58,805 nt of DNA from an uncultured Acetatifactor sp. (lineage in GTDB: Bacteria > Bacillota > Clostridia > Lachnospirales > Lachnospiraceae), in the NCBI GenBank assembly GCA_910589035.1, contig CAJUSI010000082.1, positions 1 to 58,805 of the forward strand, in the 5' to 3' direction. Shown one piece after another: positions 24,137 to 34,734 of the stretch (position 1 is its first letter; each line of letters starts with the position of its first letter). A program made the position numbers and the translations under genes. The notes under the pieces are model-generated. The model was not told the origin of the DNA, did not search any database, and saw only the letters and a program-made list of their open reading frames with translations.

Positions 24137-25675
24137 GTGCAGAAGAAGGGGAAATTGGAGTTGACTTGGGTTGGCAAGTATGATGTACCGGAATTGGAAC
24201 CACGGATTCTTATAGAAGATGAGAGTAAGTCATATGGTGCTAATGACACGGGATGTATGCTGATACATGGGGATAATCTTCTTGCACTTAAAGCTTTGGA
24301 AGCAGAATATGTTGGAAAAGTAAAATGTATTTATATTGACCCGCCATATAATACAGGAAGTGCATTTGAGCAGTACGATGACAATCTAGAGCATAGTCAG
24401 TGGCTTAATTTGCTGTATCCCAGATTAAAAATTATGCACAATTTATTAAGTGAAAAGGGTAGTATTTGGATTAGCATAGATGCAGATGAATGTGCTTATC
24501 TAAAAATTATATGTGATGAAGTGTTTGGGAGAGAAAATTATCGTACAATGATTTCCTGGCAGCGTAAATATAGTGTAAGCAATAATTTCAAAGGCATTGC
24601 AACAATTAGTGAATATATTTTGGTATATTCAAAAAGTGAGAAATTTGTAGCTAATTTATTACCGAGAACAGAAGAATCTATTAATAGATATGGGAATCCA
24701 GATAATGATTCTAGAGGTCCATGGAAAGCAGTAGATTATTTAAATCAGGCTACAGTAAAACAACGTCCTAATTTATGTTATGAAATTGTTAATCCAAATA
24801 CTAAAGAAATTATTAAAAATGATGTCAAGGCATGGAAATATGAACTTGCAACACATCAGAAACATGTAGAAGAAGATAGACTTTGGTGGGGAATTGATGG
24901 AAAAAATTCTGTTCCTGCCTTAAAATTGTTTTTATCTGAAGTTCGTCAAGGGATGACTCCTCATAACTGGTGGCCATATGATGAGGTAGGGCATACGGAT
25001 GAAGCCAAAAAGGAAAGCATTGCTCTTTTTGGAAAAGAAAATGTTTTTGCGACTCCTAAACCTGAACGACTGATAGAAAGGGTAATTACATTAAGTACCA
25101 ATCCGGGTGATATTGTGCTTGATTCCTTTTTGGGGTCAGGAACAACGATAGCTGTTGCACATAAAATGAATCGAAAATGGATTGGAATTGAACTTGGAAA
25201 TCATGCTTATACATATTGTAAAAGACGCATTGATAAAGTTATTGCAGGACAGGATTTGGGGGGCATAACGAAAACAGTAGGCTGGATTGGCGGCGGTGGA
25301 TATAGATTCTACGAGCTTGCCGAACCACTGCTTGTAAAAAATTCCAAGCTACCCATATACCAGATTAACCCATCCTACACGTATGATATGATAGCGGAAG
25401 CAATCTGTAAGATAGAGGGTTTTACATATGCTCCTCAGGGGGAATTCCATGGCCATTCCTCAGAAAACCGTTTCATCCATATTACAATGGAGTTTGTAAA
25501 CACAAAATATATCCAGTCCATGATGAAGAATCTTGGAGAGCGCCAGTCTCTGTTAATTTACTGCAAGCGGATGCAGAGTGATATGAATCTCCCAGTCAAT
25601 GTGGAGGTCAGGCGGATTCCAAAAGACCTGCTGAATAAATGTAGTTTTGAGGAGGTGCAGGATGAAAACGGTTGA
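24137..25675 (+). CDS. adenine DNA methyltransferase, type III Mod-like
   Basis: 512 residues of the beta-class amino-methyltransferases: motif IV DPPYNTG near residue 70 precedes motif I (DSFLGSGTT, near 330), the order of Mod subunits. The region between them carries the likely target recognition domain (about 150-290). The protein is shorter than usual Mod proteins (600 or more) and differs from the PglX-like DrmMI of classical DISARM. It should methylate adenine at N6 to mark self DNA. GTG start with GGGAGGG upstream; 12 bp after drmD. The next gene overlaps its end by 14 nt. Confidence 0.88.
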   Translation: MQKKGKLELTWVGKYDVPELEPRILIEDESKSYGANDTGCMLIHGDNLLALKALEAEYVGKVKCIYIDPPYNTGSAFEQYDDNLEHSQWLNLLYPRLKIMHNLLSEKGSIWISIDADECAYLKIICDEVFGRENYRTMISWQRKYSVSNNFKGIATISEYILVYSKSEKFVANLLPRTEESINRYGNPDNDSRGPWKAVDYLNQATVKQRPNLCYEIVNPNTKEIIKNDVKAWKYELATHQKHVEEDRLWWGIDGKNSVPALKLFLSEVRQGMTPHNWWPYDEVGHTDEAKKESIALFGKENVFATPKPERLIERVITLSTNPGDIVLDSFLGSGTTIAVAHKMNRKWIGIELGNHAYTYCKRRIDKVIAGQDLGGITKTVGWIGGGGYRFYELAEPLLVKNSKLPIYQINPSYTYDMIAEAICKIEGFTYAPQGEFHGHSSENRFIHITMEFVNTKYIQSMMKNLGERQSLLIYCKRMQSDMNLPVNVEVRRIPKDLLNKCSFEEVQDENG

Positions 25676-28358
25676 TAAAATAAACTGGGATATGAGCCTG
25701 CGGGAGCCTCAGTTTGATGCCCTGCGTTGTTTTGCCCACATCAGTGAGCAGTTGGAATACAGGACAGCAACAAAAGCAGAAGCAGAACATACTGCATCGG
25801 AGCAATGCCAGAACCCACATGCGATTCAGGTAGCAAAGGAATTTGATTTCCCATCGTTCTGCTTTTCGATGGCTACAGGTATCGGAAAGACCAGGCTGAT
25901 GGGAGCAGCCATATATTATCTGTACAAAACAAAAGGGTATAAGCATTTCATGATTCTTGCTCCAGGCAACACCATATATGACAAGCTTCGCGCAGAATCG
26001 GCTCCCAGTCACCCGAAGTATATATTCCGTGGATTGGAAGCTGAAATGGGCAGACCCAGGGTGTATGACGGCGAAAATTATTTGAAATACCCTGTAAAAT
26101 ATGAACAGGGAGAGTTGTTTGTAGAAAAAACTTCGGAAGTACAGTTGTTTATCTTCAACATAGGTAAAATTTTTACCCGTGGAGATGTGCAGTTTAAATT
26201 TCATGTTTTTAATGAAGATTTAGGTGGTTCCTTTTCGGATGTATTGCGTAGTTTTGATGATTTGGTCATCTGTATGGATGAGGCGCACCGCTACTATGCC
26301 CCTGCGTCCATGAAAGCTGTCAATTATCTGAATCCTATTCTGGGTCTGGAGTTTACTGCCACACCCAAGAATACGAACAAAAATATTATTTTTGAATATG
26401 GACTGGCTGAAGGAGCCGGAAAGTACCTCAAAATTCCTGTTGTGATGGGGAGAACAAATACAGCAGGATATACGAATGCCGATATTGAGGAAATGAAGCT
26501 GAAAGATGGCATTCGGCTTCACGAAAGAAGAAAATCTGTTGTGTATAAATACTGTATGGATAACAATCTTGCACAAGTCAAACCGATTGTTCTGGTTGCC
26601 TGCAGGGATACTGGACATGCCAGAGAAGTACGGGAGAAAATAGATTCTGATGCCTTTTTTGGCGGGCGATATATTGGCAAGGTTATTCAAATTGATTCCA
26701 GTACCGGAAGCGTGGAGACAGAGGAAAACATCCAGAAACTGTTGACGATTGAGGAAAACACCAATCCGATTGAGATTGTCCTACATGTTTATAAGCTGAA
26801 AGAGGGTTGGGATGTCAATAATCTGTTTACCATCATTCCATTGAATGCGGCGAAATCGGATATCCTGGCATTGCAGACAATTGGACGAGGATTGCGTCTT
26901 CCTTTTGGAAAGATTACCGGGATTGAAGAGATTGATACTCTGGATATTGTGGCTCATGAGCATTACCGTGAGATTATTGATGATTTGAAGAATAATCCGG
27001 TATTTCGGCATCGAAATCTTGATACGGAAGATTTGCCGGATATGAAACAGATATCAATTCAGACAAGTTTTGATGATTATCAGTTGTCCTTTATAGATAC
27101 TGCCATGCAGGAAGAGCAGATTGCATCCTTTCAACAGCTTGGCGAGAGGGATTCACGGTCAGTAGCTGCTCTGTACAATGCATATCTACAGGCATATGCC
27201 AGGAAATCAGAGCCGAGAAAAGAAAAAGCAGATGAGTTTCAGCAAATGTCTTTAACAGAAATCTTTGGCGCAGAAGCGGGAGATACCGACAATGCACCAA
27301 AATCAGAGGAAGAAGGTTCGACAGAACAGGGAGGCAAGGAGCGTACAGAGAATGAGACAAAAGGCAGGAAAACAAAGCCTCCCGCATTGAAAAAAGATGA
27401 GTTTGTCAAACGGTTGGGAGATATGGCCAGAGTGGCAGTCTCGGTACCCAAAATCACGATTGGTTACAGTTCTACAGTAAAGTTTCATCCGATTACGGTT
27501 TATCGGGGCATTGAGGATTTTGAAGTTGCCGCATCTAAAATTGAACGATATGACGTGGTGAATGGCCGGCTTCTGTCATCAGTAGATGCAGATGCTCTTA
27601 TGGAGGATGATCCGGAGAATTTTCTTGCGGCTGCTTTGCTGGATACGATTCCAGAATTCTGCGCCGATGATGCTGATTATATCCTTGATGTGGTAGGACA
27701 GTATCTTAAGCTGATTGAGGGTGATTTTGATACCAAAAAGAAAGTAGTACGCCGCTATGCCACGGCCATTGTGGAAGATTTGAGAAAGCAGATATACATT
27801 GCGAAAGAGGAACATACAGAAGTTTGTTACAATGTTCAAAAAGATTTGATTGTCTTTGGCAGTGGTGTGAAAAACATTCGACAGAATAATGGTATTTTGC
27901 ATTATATAAAGGAAATAAGCGATAAAAGGAATATACGGCAATATGTTTTTGATGGATATAAAAAGTCGTACTACAGCCATAATGCTTTTGACAGCGATGA
28001 TGAACGCCGCTTTTCTGTGATTCTGGAGGAAGATGATGCAGTGCTGCGTTTTATCAAGCCACCATTGAACCAGTTGGGACTTTTTTATAAGGCGGGAAAG
28101 CAATATAATCCAGATTTTATTGTTGAGACCGAAGATGCGAAGTACATGGTAGAGATTAAAGCGGCTAACCGCACAGAAGATGCGGATGTCCTTGATAAAG
28201 CAAAGTCGGCCATACAATGGTGCTTATGCGCTACGGATGTTGACACAGACCATAAACCATGGTATTTCAAGTTGATTCCGGGGCAGGAAATCGTTATCGG
28301 GAATACATTCAAATACGTTGCAGGAAAGGCTGTTACTATAAGAACAGAGGAGGAGTGA
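25662..28358 (+). CDS. type III restriction Res-like helicase-nuclease
   Basis: About 898 residues. An SF2 helicase core: Walker A ATGIGKTRLMGA (about 70), DEAH box CMDEAHRYY (about 204), FTATPK, and motif VI QTIGRGLRLPFG. A variable, charged segment (about 500-590) follows. At the C-terminus is a PD-(D/E)XK nuclease signature, YNPDFIVETEDAKYMVEIKA (about 815-832), as in Res subunits of type III restriction enzymes. Paired with the Mod-like protein it could form a complete type III-like enzyme inside the DISARM operon. GGAGG precedes ATG 25662; a five-codon extension upstream is not favoured. Confidence 0.88.
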   Translation: MKTVDKINWDMSLREPQFDALRCFAHISEQLEYRTATKAEAEHTASEQCQNPHAIQVAKEFDFPSFCFSMATGIGKTRLMGAAIYYLYKTKGYKHFMILAPGNTIYDKLRAESAPSHPKYIFRGLEAEMGRPRVYDGENYLKYPVKYEQGELFVEKTSEVQLFIFNIGKIFTRGDVQFKFHVFNEDLGGSFSDVLRSFDDLVICMDEAHRYYAPASMKAVNYLNPILGLEFTATPKNTNKNIIFEYGLAEGAGKYLKIPVVMGRTNTAGYTNADIEEMKLKDGIRLHERRKSVVYKYCMDNNLAQVKPIVLVACRDTGHAREVREKIDSDAFFGGRYIGKVIQIDSSTGSVETEENIQKLLTIEENTNPIEIVLHVYKLKEGWDVNNLFTIIPLNAAKSDILALQTIGRGLRLPFGKITGIEEIDTLDIVAHEHYREIIDDLKNNPVFRHRNLDTEDLPDMKQISIQTSFDDYQLSFIDTAMQEEQIASFQQLGERDSRSVAALYNAYLQAYARKSEPRKEKADEFQQMSLTEIFGAEAGDTDNAPKSEEEGSTEQGGKERTENETKGRKTKPPALKKDEFVKRLGDMARVAVSVPKITIGYSSTVKFHPITVYRGIEDFEVAASKIERYDVVNGRLLSSVDADALMEDDPENFLAAALLDTIPEFCADDADYILDVVGQYLKLIEGDFDTKKKVVRRYATAIVEDLRKQIYIAKEEHTEVCYNVQKDLIVFGSGVKNIRQNNGILHYIKEISDKRNIRQYVFDGYKKSYYSHNAFDSDDERRFSVILEEDDAVLRFIKPPLNQLGLFYKAGKQYNPDFIVETEDAKYMVEIKAANRTEDADVLDKAKSAIQWCLCATDVDTDHKPWYFKLIPGQEIVIGNTFKYVAGKAVTIRTEEE

Positions 28359-28359
28359 A

Positions 28360-31300
28360 ATGGCAGATAACACAGCTTCTTTTAAATATGCTGCTGTCCG
28401 TGAAAAAATACTGGAAGCACTGAAAATTGATTTGATGGGACCACAGGAGGAATGTGAGGTATTACATGAGCCGCCTACATCCAGTTATATAACTGGTATG
28501 CTTTATCCATCAGATACGCCGCTTAGTGAAGATGAAATATCCGATGACCAGGAATTCATGCATAATGAGTATTATTCGGAAGATAAAAAAGACAGTGATT
28601 CCAATGAGGAATATGATTCGGAAACCCTGCCCCAGGAGAAGTTTAAGAAGCAATCTTCCTGTGGCTTGACCTGTTATATCAGAAAAGGAGTAACTGCTGT
28701 TACTGCCAGTATCAAATGGGGGTCATATGAAAAATCTCAGAAGTCAGAGATGGTGGAAGCAGCGGATGGAACTCAAAAGCCGAAAAAGAGTGCCTGTTTT
28801 ATTCGAAACCAGAATGTATCCGTTGTAGATATTGACCTTACGTCATTTAACCGGGCTAAAAAAATATCTCTGAAAGAAGATAAGAATCTTATTCTCTATC
28901 TTCTTCAAATGCCTGTGAGTAATGGAAACAGAATGATTTCAGTGTATCTATATAATTGCAGGGAAAAAACTGAGAAAGAGCGGGAGTACGAACAGGTGCT
29001 GTTTCAGGTAGAAATACAGATTGCTGGTAAAGACAGGAATCCGGTTTTTGTACCGGAATATCTTTGCCGTGTCAATGTTCTGGGAGATGAGTATTATTAT
29101 GAGAAACGTTCTGTTTATGCGCGGGGTCGTGGATGTGCTGCTGTCTGGACGAAAATAAATGAATCTGTAGTTGCAGTGAAAACATCCTTTATTCCCGATT
29201 ATGAAATGAATGGTGTAAGCCCACAGATCAGTATTTTCCCTGAAAATACGTTTTCAGTCAAGTTTCTTATGTGGAAGAAAAACAGGGAAGAAAGCATTGT
29301 CCGGCTCAGAAGCATCACGGATGATTATCAAAGATGGATTGACAGGCTGGAACATCATGAATATATGAATCGTGATAATTTTAAGGAGAAAGGTAACGCT
29401 ATCATCAGGGAGTGCAGGGCTGCCTGTAGAAGGATGAGGGATGGAATAAACATCATTGAGAACAGGGAAGTGGTATTCCAGGCATTCTCTTTTATGAATC
29501 AGGTGATGCATATGCAGCACAGCATATCCGCATATTCCGCACAGAGTGGCAGGGGAATTGACTGTAATCTGGGAGATTACATAAAACAGGATAGTTTCGA
29601 ATGGCGCCCATTTCAGATTGCATTTATTTTGTTGAACTTGACAGGTATTATTTATCATGATTCAGAAGAGCGCGATATTGTAGATCTTCTTTATTTTCCT
29701 ACAGGTGGCGGTAAGACGGAAGCATATCTTGGATTAATTGCTTTTACTATGGCATATAGACGTCTTACAGCCAGTGACGAAACGGAATATGAGAAAGATG
29801 GCGGTGTGACTGTATTTTTAAGATATACATTGCGACTTCTTACTACGCAGCAGAGAGACCGTCTGATTAAGCTGGTTATTGCGGCGGAAATGACAAGGGA
29901 GAAGCGTCCGGATCTTTTTGGGAAGCAGAGGTTTTCCATTGGATTTTGGGTTGGAAGTCAGGTCACACCCAACAAATTCAGCGATTATGACAGTACAGAT
30001 AGTCAGAAACAGCGGGATTTCACGAGAAAATTGACAAAGCAGTTGCTTAAATGCCCCTGCTGTGGACGGGAGATTACAGAAAACGATTATGAAATTGATA
30101 CTGTTTTCAAATCAGTAAAAATAACATGTTCCAACAAGAGATGTTATTTTTATAAATACAATGGGGTAACATTACCAGTGTATCTGGTTGATGAAGAGAT
30201 TTACAGAAAATGCCCGACAATCGTAATTGCCACTGTTGATAAATTTGCTACTTTGCCATGGCATGAACGGACAGGTCTTCTTTTCGGCAATGCCGATAGA
30301 TATTGTGGGAGATGTGGATTTATTGCAAAAGGGGAAGAACATGCTACATATCATCAAGCTGTAAATGGTTCTCCTACTGTAAGACCGGTCTCTGTAAAAC
30401 CGTTTTATCCACCGGAACTGATTATTCAGGACGAGCTGCATCTGATTACAGGGCCGTTAGGTACGATTTATGGAGGTTATGAAGAGCTTGTGGAAGAAAT
30501 GTGTTCCTTTAGAAGAGGGGACAGAAAAATTAAGCCAAAGTATATTGTGTCTACAGCGACCATAAAAAATGCGGCAGAACAGACACGGTGTTTATATGGT
30601 CGTGACAGGTTTGCCCAATTTCCACCAAATGGATTTGATATAGGTAATTCCTATTTTATAACTGAAATTGCTTTGCCATCACAGACATATGTTGTCAGTG
30701 AGGAGGACAAAATATGCAAGATGGTAGAAGAAGGAGAAAAGCCATTCAGACAGTATGTGGGTATCTGTGGAAATGGTTCTTCGGTAAAGACGACGCTTTT
30801 ACGTGTTTATGCAATCATCTTGCAGACGGTTTTTGAGCTTTCTCAATATGATGAATATAAAGACTATGTTGATCCGTATTATACGTTAATTGGTTATTTC
30901 AATTCCATTCGAGAACTTGGGGGTGCCAAGAGGCTACTTGATGATGATATTCCAAGTCGTATTAATACTTTGAAGATAAAATATGGGCAAAGCCTGCGGC
31001 GATTTCTTCCCAGAACAAAAGAAATTACATCCCGTATTCCGTCATATGAGATTACAAAAATATTGGAGGACTTAAATAAAAAATATGATCCGAATCAGCC
31101 AAAACAGGACTGTTATGATGTGGTGAATGCCACAAATATGATAGCTGTGGGAATGGATGTTGACAGGCTGGGGTTAATGGTGATTACAGGGGAACCAAAG
31201 CAGAATTCAGAGTATATACAGGCAAGCAGCCGTGTAGGGCGTAATCATCCTGGATTGATTGTTACAGTGTATAATCCGTATCGCCCAAGAGATTTGTCCC

Positions 31301-31776
31301 ATTATGAAAACTTTGCTGGATTCCATTTGCAAATGTATCGATATGTGGAAGGAACGACAGCAACTCCCTTTTCTGCCCGTGCCAGAGACCGCGTTCTTCA
31401 TGCAATTGTGGTAGGATTGCTGCGACTGCAGTACAAGGAGATGGCAGACAATAAAAAAGCACGGCATATCCTGGATTTTCCAGATGCGGAGATTCAGAAG
31501 CTGAAAATGGAGATTTTGGACAGAGTTGCTCTTGTAAATCACAGAGCATGTGACGAGGTTGAGACGGAGATAGATGATTTTATCAGGGGATGGAAAGAAT
31601 TATCCCGGGAAGAAAAGCAGTTGGTATATTATACATATGGCCATCTTGACAAATATAACCGGTTGCTGAATTATTATCATGAATATTGCAATCCCAGAGA
31701 AAAACCTACGTTGAATTCCATGCGGGAAGTGGAAAAAGCATCTACAATATACTATTATAACGAGGAGGAAAGCTGA
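28360..31776 (+). CDS. drmA: DrmA, DISARM core helicase
   Basis: 1138 residues. Landmarks: Walker A YFPTGGGKTEAYLG (about 445), a four-Cys zinc ribbon C-P-C-C...C-S-N-K-R-C (about 563-590), PTIVIATVDKFATLPW, the DExH box as IIQDELHLITGPLGT (about 690), STATIKNA, and motif VI ASSRVGRNHPG (about 955) followed by TVYNPYRPRDLSHYENF. This set, above all the DELHLI-GPLG and ASSRVGR...RPRDLSHYE strings, is typical of DrmA. DrmA with DrmB recognises and blocks entry or processing of unmodified phage DNA. The first ~370 residues are an acidic, divergent region. It begins one base after the res-like stop. Confidence 0.93.
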   Translation: MADNTASFKYAAVREKILEALKIDLMGPQEECEVLHEPPTSSYITGMLYPSDTPLSEDEISDDQEFMHNEYYSEDKKDSDSNEEYDSETLPQEKFKKQSSCGLTCYIRKGVTAVTASIKWGSYEKSQKSEMVEAADGTQKPKKSACFIRNQNVSVVDIDLTSFNRAKKISLKEDKNLILYLLQMPVSNGNRMISVYLYNCREKTEKEREYEQVLFQVEIQIAGKDRNPVFVPEYLCRVNVLGDEYYYEKRSVYARGRGCAAVWTKINESVVAVKTSFIPDYEMNGVSPQISIFPENTFSVKFLMWKKNREESIVRLRSITDDYQRWIDRLEHHEYMNRDNFKEKGNAIIRECRAACRRMRDGINIIENREVVFQAFSFMNQVMHMQHSISAYSAQSGRGIDCNLGDYIKQDSFEWRPFQIAFILLNLTGIIYHDSEERDIVDLLYFPTGGGKTEAYLGLIAFTMAYRRLTASDETEYEKDGGVTVFLRYTLRLLTTQQRDRLIKLVIAAEMTREKRPDLFGKQRFSIGFWVGSQVTPNKFSDYDSTDSQKQRDFTRKLTKQLLKCPCCGREITENDYEIDTVFKSVKITCSNKRCYFYKYNGVTLPVYLVDEEIYRKCPTIVIATVDKFATLPWHERTGLLFGNADRYCGRCGFIAKGEEHATYHQAVNGSPTVRPVSVKPFYPPELIIQDELHLITGPLGTIYGGYEELVEEMCSFRRGDRKIKPKYIVSTATIKNAAEQTRCLYGRDRFAQFPPNGFDIGNSYFITEIALPSQTYVVSEEDKICKMVEEGEKPFRQYVGICGNGSSVKTTLLRVYAIILQTVFELSQYDEYKDYVDPYYTLIGYFNSIRELGGAKRLLDDDIPSRINTLKIKYGQSLRRFLPRTKEITSRIPSYEITKILEDLNKKYDPNQPKQDCYDVVNATNMIAVGMDVDRLGLMVITGEPKQNSEYIQASSRVGRNHPGLIVTVYNPYRPRDLSHYENFAGFHLQMYRYVEGTTATPFSARARDRVLHAIVVGLLRLQYKEMADNKKARHILDFPDAEIQKLKMEILDRVALVNHRACDEVETEIDDFIRGWKELSREEKQLVYYTYGHLDKYNRLLNYYHEYCNPREKPTLNSMREVEKASTIYYYNEEES

Positions 31777-33530
31777 TGAACTGGAATAAACTGGGCGAAA
31801 TCCGTCCCAATCAGCTGATTACGACTTATGGCCCGGGAGCCATCATGGATGCATTGCATGATTCGGTAACTATATTGGATATTGATTACTGGAAAAGTAC
31901 CGGAAATACAATTATCGATTTGCGGCTGGCAAATTACCTTGGGGTTTACAACTTTAAAAAACCTCAGACCAGTGACTGGGATGATATTCCAATGGTTTCG
32001 TTTCCTTATTATCATGTGTGTAAAAATATAAAATGTCATCGCCTGTTTGACATTCGGGTTGGATTTGACAGAGATAAGTATATCCGTGATAAAGGGCCGA
32101 AATGTCCGGATTGTGGATGGGATGCTTATCCTGCCAGGTTTATCGTTGCCTGTGAGGATGGCCATATGGATGATTTTCCTTGGTCATGGTGGGTGCATGA
32201 CGGACAGGTAGGATGTAATGGAAAGATGAAGCTGTACTCGACGGGTAAATCATCTTCCCTAAGTGAAATGCAGGTTGAGTGTTGCACATGTGGTGCAAAG
32301 CGATCAATGGCAGGCGCGATGCAGCGAGAAAATCTGGGGGGAATGTTGTGCAGTGGGCATCACCCACATAGGCCACTGGTAAAAAACAAAAACTGTAAGA
32401 AGATGGCGAATCCGACTCAGCGAGGTGCATCCAATGTGTATTTTCCTGTTATCAGGAGTGCGATATCCATCCCGCCATGGACAGACCCGATTAACGACAT
32501 CATCAGTAATAATCTGCCCACAATTGAAGCTTTTGAAGCGGATTTTGGAGAACTGGGGCTACAGAAGGCTTATGAAAGATACTTTCAGGAGCGTTATACC
32601 CGTCAGGAATTTGACGATGCGTATAAGAGGGTAAAGGACAAAATAAAAGAATTCGTTGTAATTAAGGAGATGGAGTATGCTGCTATTACCAACCATGATG
32701 ATTTGGCATTCCGGCGTGACTATAAGTATTTTAAGGCAGAAGAAGTCCCTGTAAAAACGAGTTTGGCACGATATTTTTCACGTTTGATTAAAATCCACAG
32801 GCTACGGGAAGTTATGGTTCTACTTGGTTTTATGCGGATGGAAGCGCCCGAACCGGATGTAAATGATCCAAAGCATATTTGTAAGTTAAATAAGGGGACG
32901 GGAAAGGATGCCTGGCTTCCGGCAGTTGAAGTACACGGAGAAGGTGTGTTTATTGAATTAAACCGTGATACGATAAATGAATGGAAACAGATGCCTGCTG
33001 TAAGTACATTATCTGATAAATACAGCCAGCTATATGCGGAATATTGCAGGGAAAAAGAATGGACAGTGCATGGAGTAAGGGATGGAGAATATGTTCTTTT
33101 ACATACACTGGCACATTTGCTAATAAAAGAAATGGCGATGCAGTCGGGATATTCGTCTGCAGCTTTGAAAGAACGTATTTACAGTAGTGAAAAAATGTGT
33201 GGCATTCTTATATATACTGGCAGTTCCGATAAAGAAGGGTCATTGGGAGGTCTGGTGGAACTGGGCAATTGGGATAAATTCATTTTTATTTTGCGTGAGG
33301 CGCTGCAGAACGCATTAACCTGTACCACGGATCCGGAGTGCTTTATGAACATGCCTCAAAAGGACAGAATTAATGGGGCAGCATGTCATTCGTGTACAAT
33401 GATCTCTGAAACTGCCTGCGAAAATGGTAACCGGATGCTTGACCGTGCGCTTGTTGTACCTGTTCCTGAACGTGAAGAACTGGGTTTTTTCAGAGAATTG
33501 ATTGGAGAACTATGTGGAATACGGATTTAA
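31776..33530 (+). CDS. drmB: DrmB (DUF1998 protein), DISARM core
   Basis: 584 residues. N-terminal GEIRPNQLITTYGPGAIMD is the family opening. Zinc-binding Cys follow at C-K-N-I-K-C (about 82) and C-P-D-C (about 110), with ACEDGHMDDFPW between. The DUF1998 part (about 430-560) has LLHTLAHLLIKEMA, CGILIYTGSSDKEGSLGGLV and a final Cys cluster CHSCTMISETACENGNR. DrmB partners DrmA. Its ATG shares the last base of the drmA stop (TGATG), implying tight coupling. Confidence 0.93.
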   Translation: MNWNKLGEIRPNQLITTYGPGAIMDALHDSVTILDIDYWKSTGNTIIDLRLANYLGVYNFKKPQTSDWDDIPMVSFPYYHVCKNIKCHRLFDIRVGFDRDKYIRDKGPKCPDCGWDAYPARFIVACEDGHMDDFPWSWWVHDGQVGCNGKMKLYSTGKSSSLSEMQVECCTCGAKRSMAGAMQRENLGGMLCSGHHPHRPLVKNKNCKKMANPTQRGASNVYFPVIRSAISIPPWTDPINDIISNNLPTIEAFEADFGELGLQKAYERYFQERYTRQEFDDAYKRVKDKIKEFVVIKEMEYAAITNHDDLAFRRDYKYFKAEEVPVKTSLARYFSRLIKIHRLREVMVLLGFMRMEAPEPDVNDPKHICKLNKGTGKDAWLPAVEVHGEGVFIELNRDTINEWKQMPAVSTLSDKYSQLYAEYCREKEWTVHGVRDGEYVLLHTLAHLLIKEMAMQSGYSSAALKERIYSSEKMCGILIYTGSSDKEGSLGGLVELGNWDKFIFILREALQNALTCTTDPECFMNMPQKDRINGAACHSCTMISETACENGNRMLDRALVVPVPEREELGFFRELIGELCGIRI

Positions 33531-34219
33531 GTCTTGATCTTATTGTAGAAACTCTGATAGATGATTTTGAGAGAAGTATGAAAAGAGTGGAGGCTCCTGC
33601 TTTTGAAAAGTCCTTGCAGGAGCTCCACAGGCGTTTTCCAAATGCTGATACAGAGGAATTGATGGATATCATAAGCCTTGTCTGTTCAGCTTATTCTTAT
33701 AGCAGAGGTGATAAATGTGAACTGGTAATTACCGCTCCTGCCAGTTTCAGGCTGAAGACTAGGAGAACAGAGGATGTTGTAAGTGATTTAATAATCCACG
33801 CACAGCGAAGTATTGTGATTACAGGTTATTCCATTTCTGATTATTTTGAGGGAATGCTTGACAGTATGATCCGAAAAAGTACAACAGGTGTGTATGTCAG
33901 CATGTATGTCAATGATGCTGAAAAATATGAGGAACAGCTACAGCGCCTGAAAGTATACAGGGGACAATATCTGAAACTGTTTCAGTATAATAAAAGTAAG
34001 GATGATCAGATGGCTGCGCTCCATGCAAAGTTGATTGTAGTTGATGGTGTTACAAGCCTTGTGTCATCTGCGAATTTGTCATACCACGGTATGCAGGGGA
34101 ACATTGAAATGGGGGTTCTTGTTACTTCATCTGATAAGGCGCAGATGATTATTGAAGTACTCAAAGAACTGAAAAGGATGAAGATATTCCTGCCCGTTGC
34201 TGATCAAAAAATAAATTAA
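33512..34219 (+). CDS. drmC: DrmC, PLD-family protein, DISARM core
   Basis: 235 residues. One clear HKD motif: H-A-K-L-I-V-V-D (about 171-178) followed by SSANLSYHGMQGNIEMGVL, the phospholipase D/nuclease signature. The preceding half shows the degenerate first lobe (IVITGYSISDYFEGMLDSM). DrmC is the PLD component of DISARM and has been reported as dispensable in some systems. The gene overlaps drmB by 19 bp. Confidence 0.9.
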   Translation: MWNTDLSLDLIVETLIDDFERSMKRVEAPAFEKSLQELHRRFPNADTEELMDIISLVCSAYSYSRGDKCELVITAPASFRLKTRRTEDVVSDLIIHAQRSIVITGYSISDYFEGMLDSMIRKSTTGVYVSMYVNDAEKYEEQLQRLKVYRGQYLKLFQYNKSKDDQMAALHAKLIVVDGVTSLVSSANLSYHGMQGNIEMGVLVTSSDKAQMIIEVLKELKRMKIFLPVADQKIN

Positions 34220-34256
34220 TTTTCTAAAAGATAAAGGTTGTGGAAAAGGTGATAGA

Positions 34257-34706
34257 ATGGATACCCTTACACCAGAACAGCGAAACAGAAATATGGCGGC
34301 TATTCGCTCAAAAGATACAAAACCGGAAATATACTTCAGAAAAATACTCTTTTCGGAAGGATATCGATATAGAATAAATTCGAAAAAAGTGTGCGGACAT
34401 CCGGACATTTATTTAAAAAAATATAATACGGCAATATTTATTCACGGATGTTTTTGGCATAGACATGAGAACTGTAAATTTGCATATATACCCAAGAGCA
34501 ATGTGGAATTCTGGAAGAGAAAATTTGATGCTAATATCAACAGAGATATGGTGGTACAGGAAGAATTAAGAGCTGATGGTATAAAATGCCTGATTGTATG
34601 GGAATGTACTGTGAAGCAGATGAAAAGGAATAAAGATATTTGTAATAAATACCTAAATACAGTAGAGAACTTTTTGGTTTCGTCTGATATGTATAAGAGT
34701 ATTTAA
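34257..34706 (+). CDS. vsr: very-short-patch-repair endonuclease
   Basis: 149 residues, normal for Vsr. Signature blocks: MAAIRSKDTKPE, HPDIYLKKYNTAIFIHGCFW with the catalytic Asp and the structural His/Cys (HGCFWHRHENCKF), and FWKRKFDANINRD. Vsr nicks T:G mismatches that arise by deamination of 5-methylcytosine and is usually encoded beside a C5-methyltransferase. Here that enzyme lies at the other end of the operon, which ties the two ends into one functional unit. Confidence 0.95.
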   Translation: MDTLTPEQRNRNMAAIRSKDTKPEIYFRKILFSEGYRYRINSKKVCGHPDIYLKKYNTAIFIHGCFWHRHENCKFAYIPKSNVEFWKRKFDANINRDMVVQEELRADGIKCLIVWECTVKQMKRNKDICNKYLNTVENFLVSSDMYKSI

Positions 34707-34734
34707 TAAAATGATGTTATGGAGGAGATGCTTT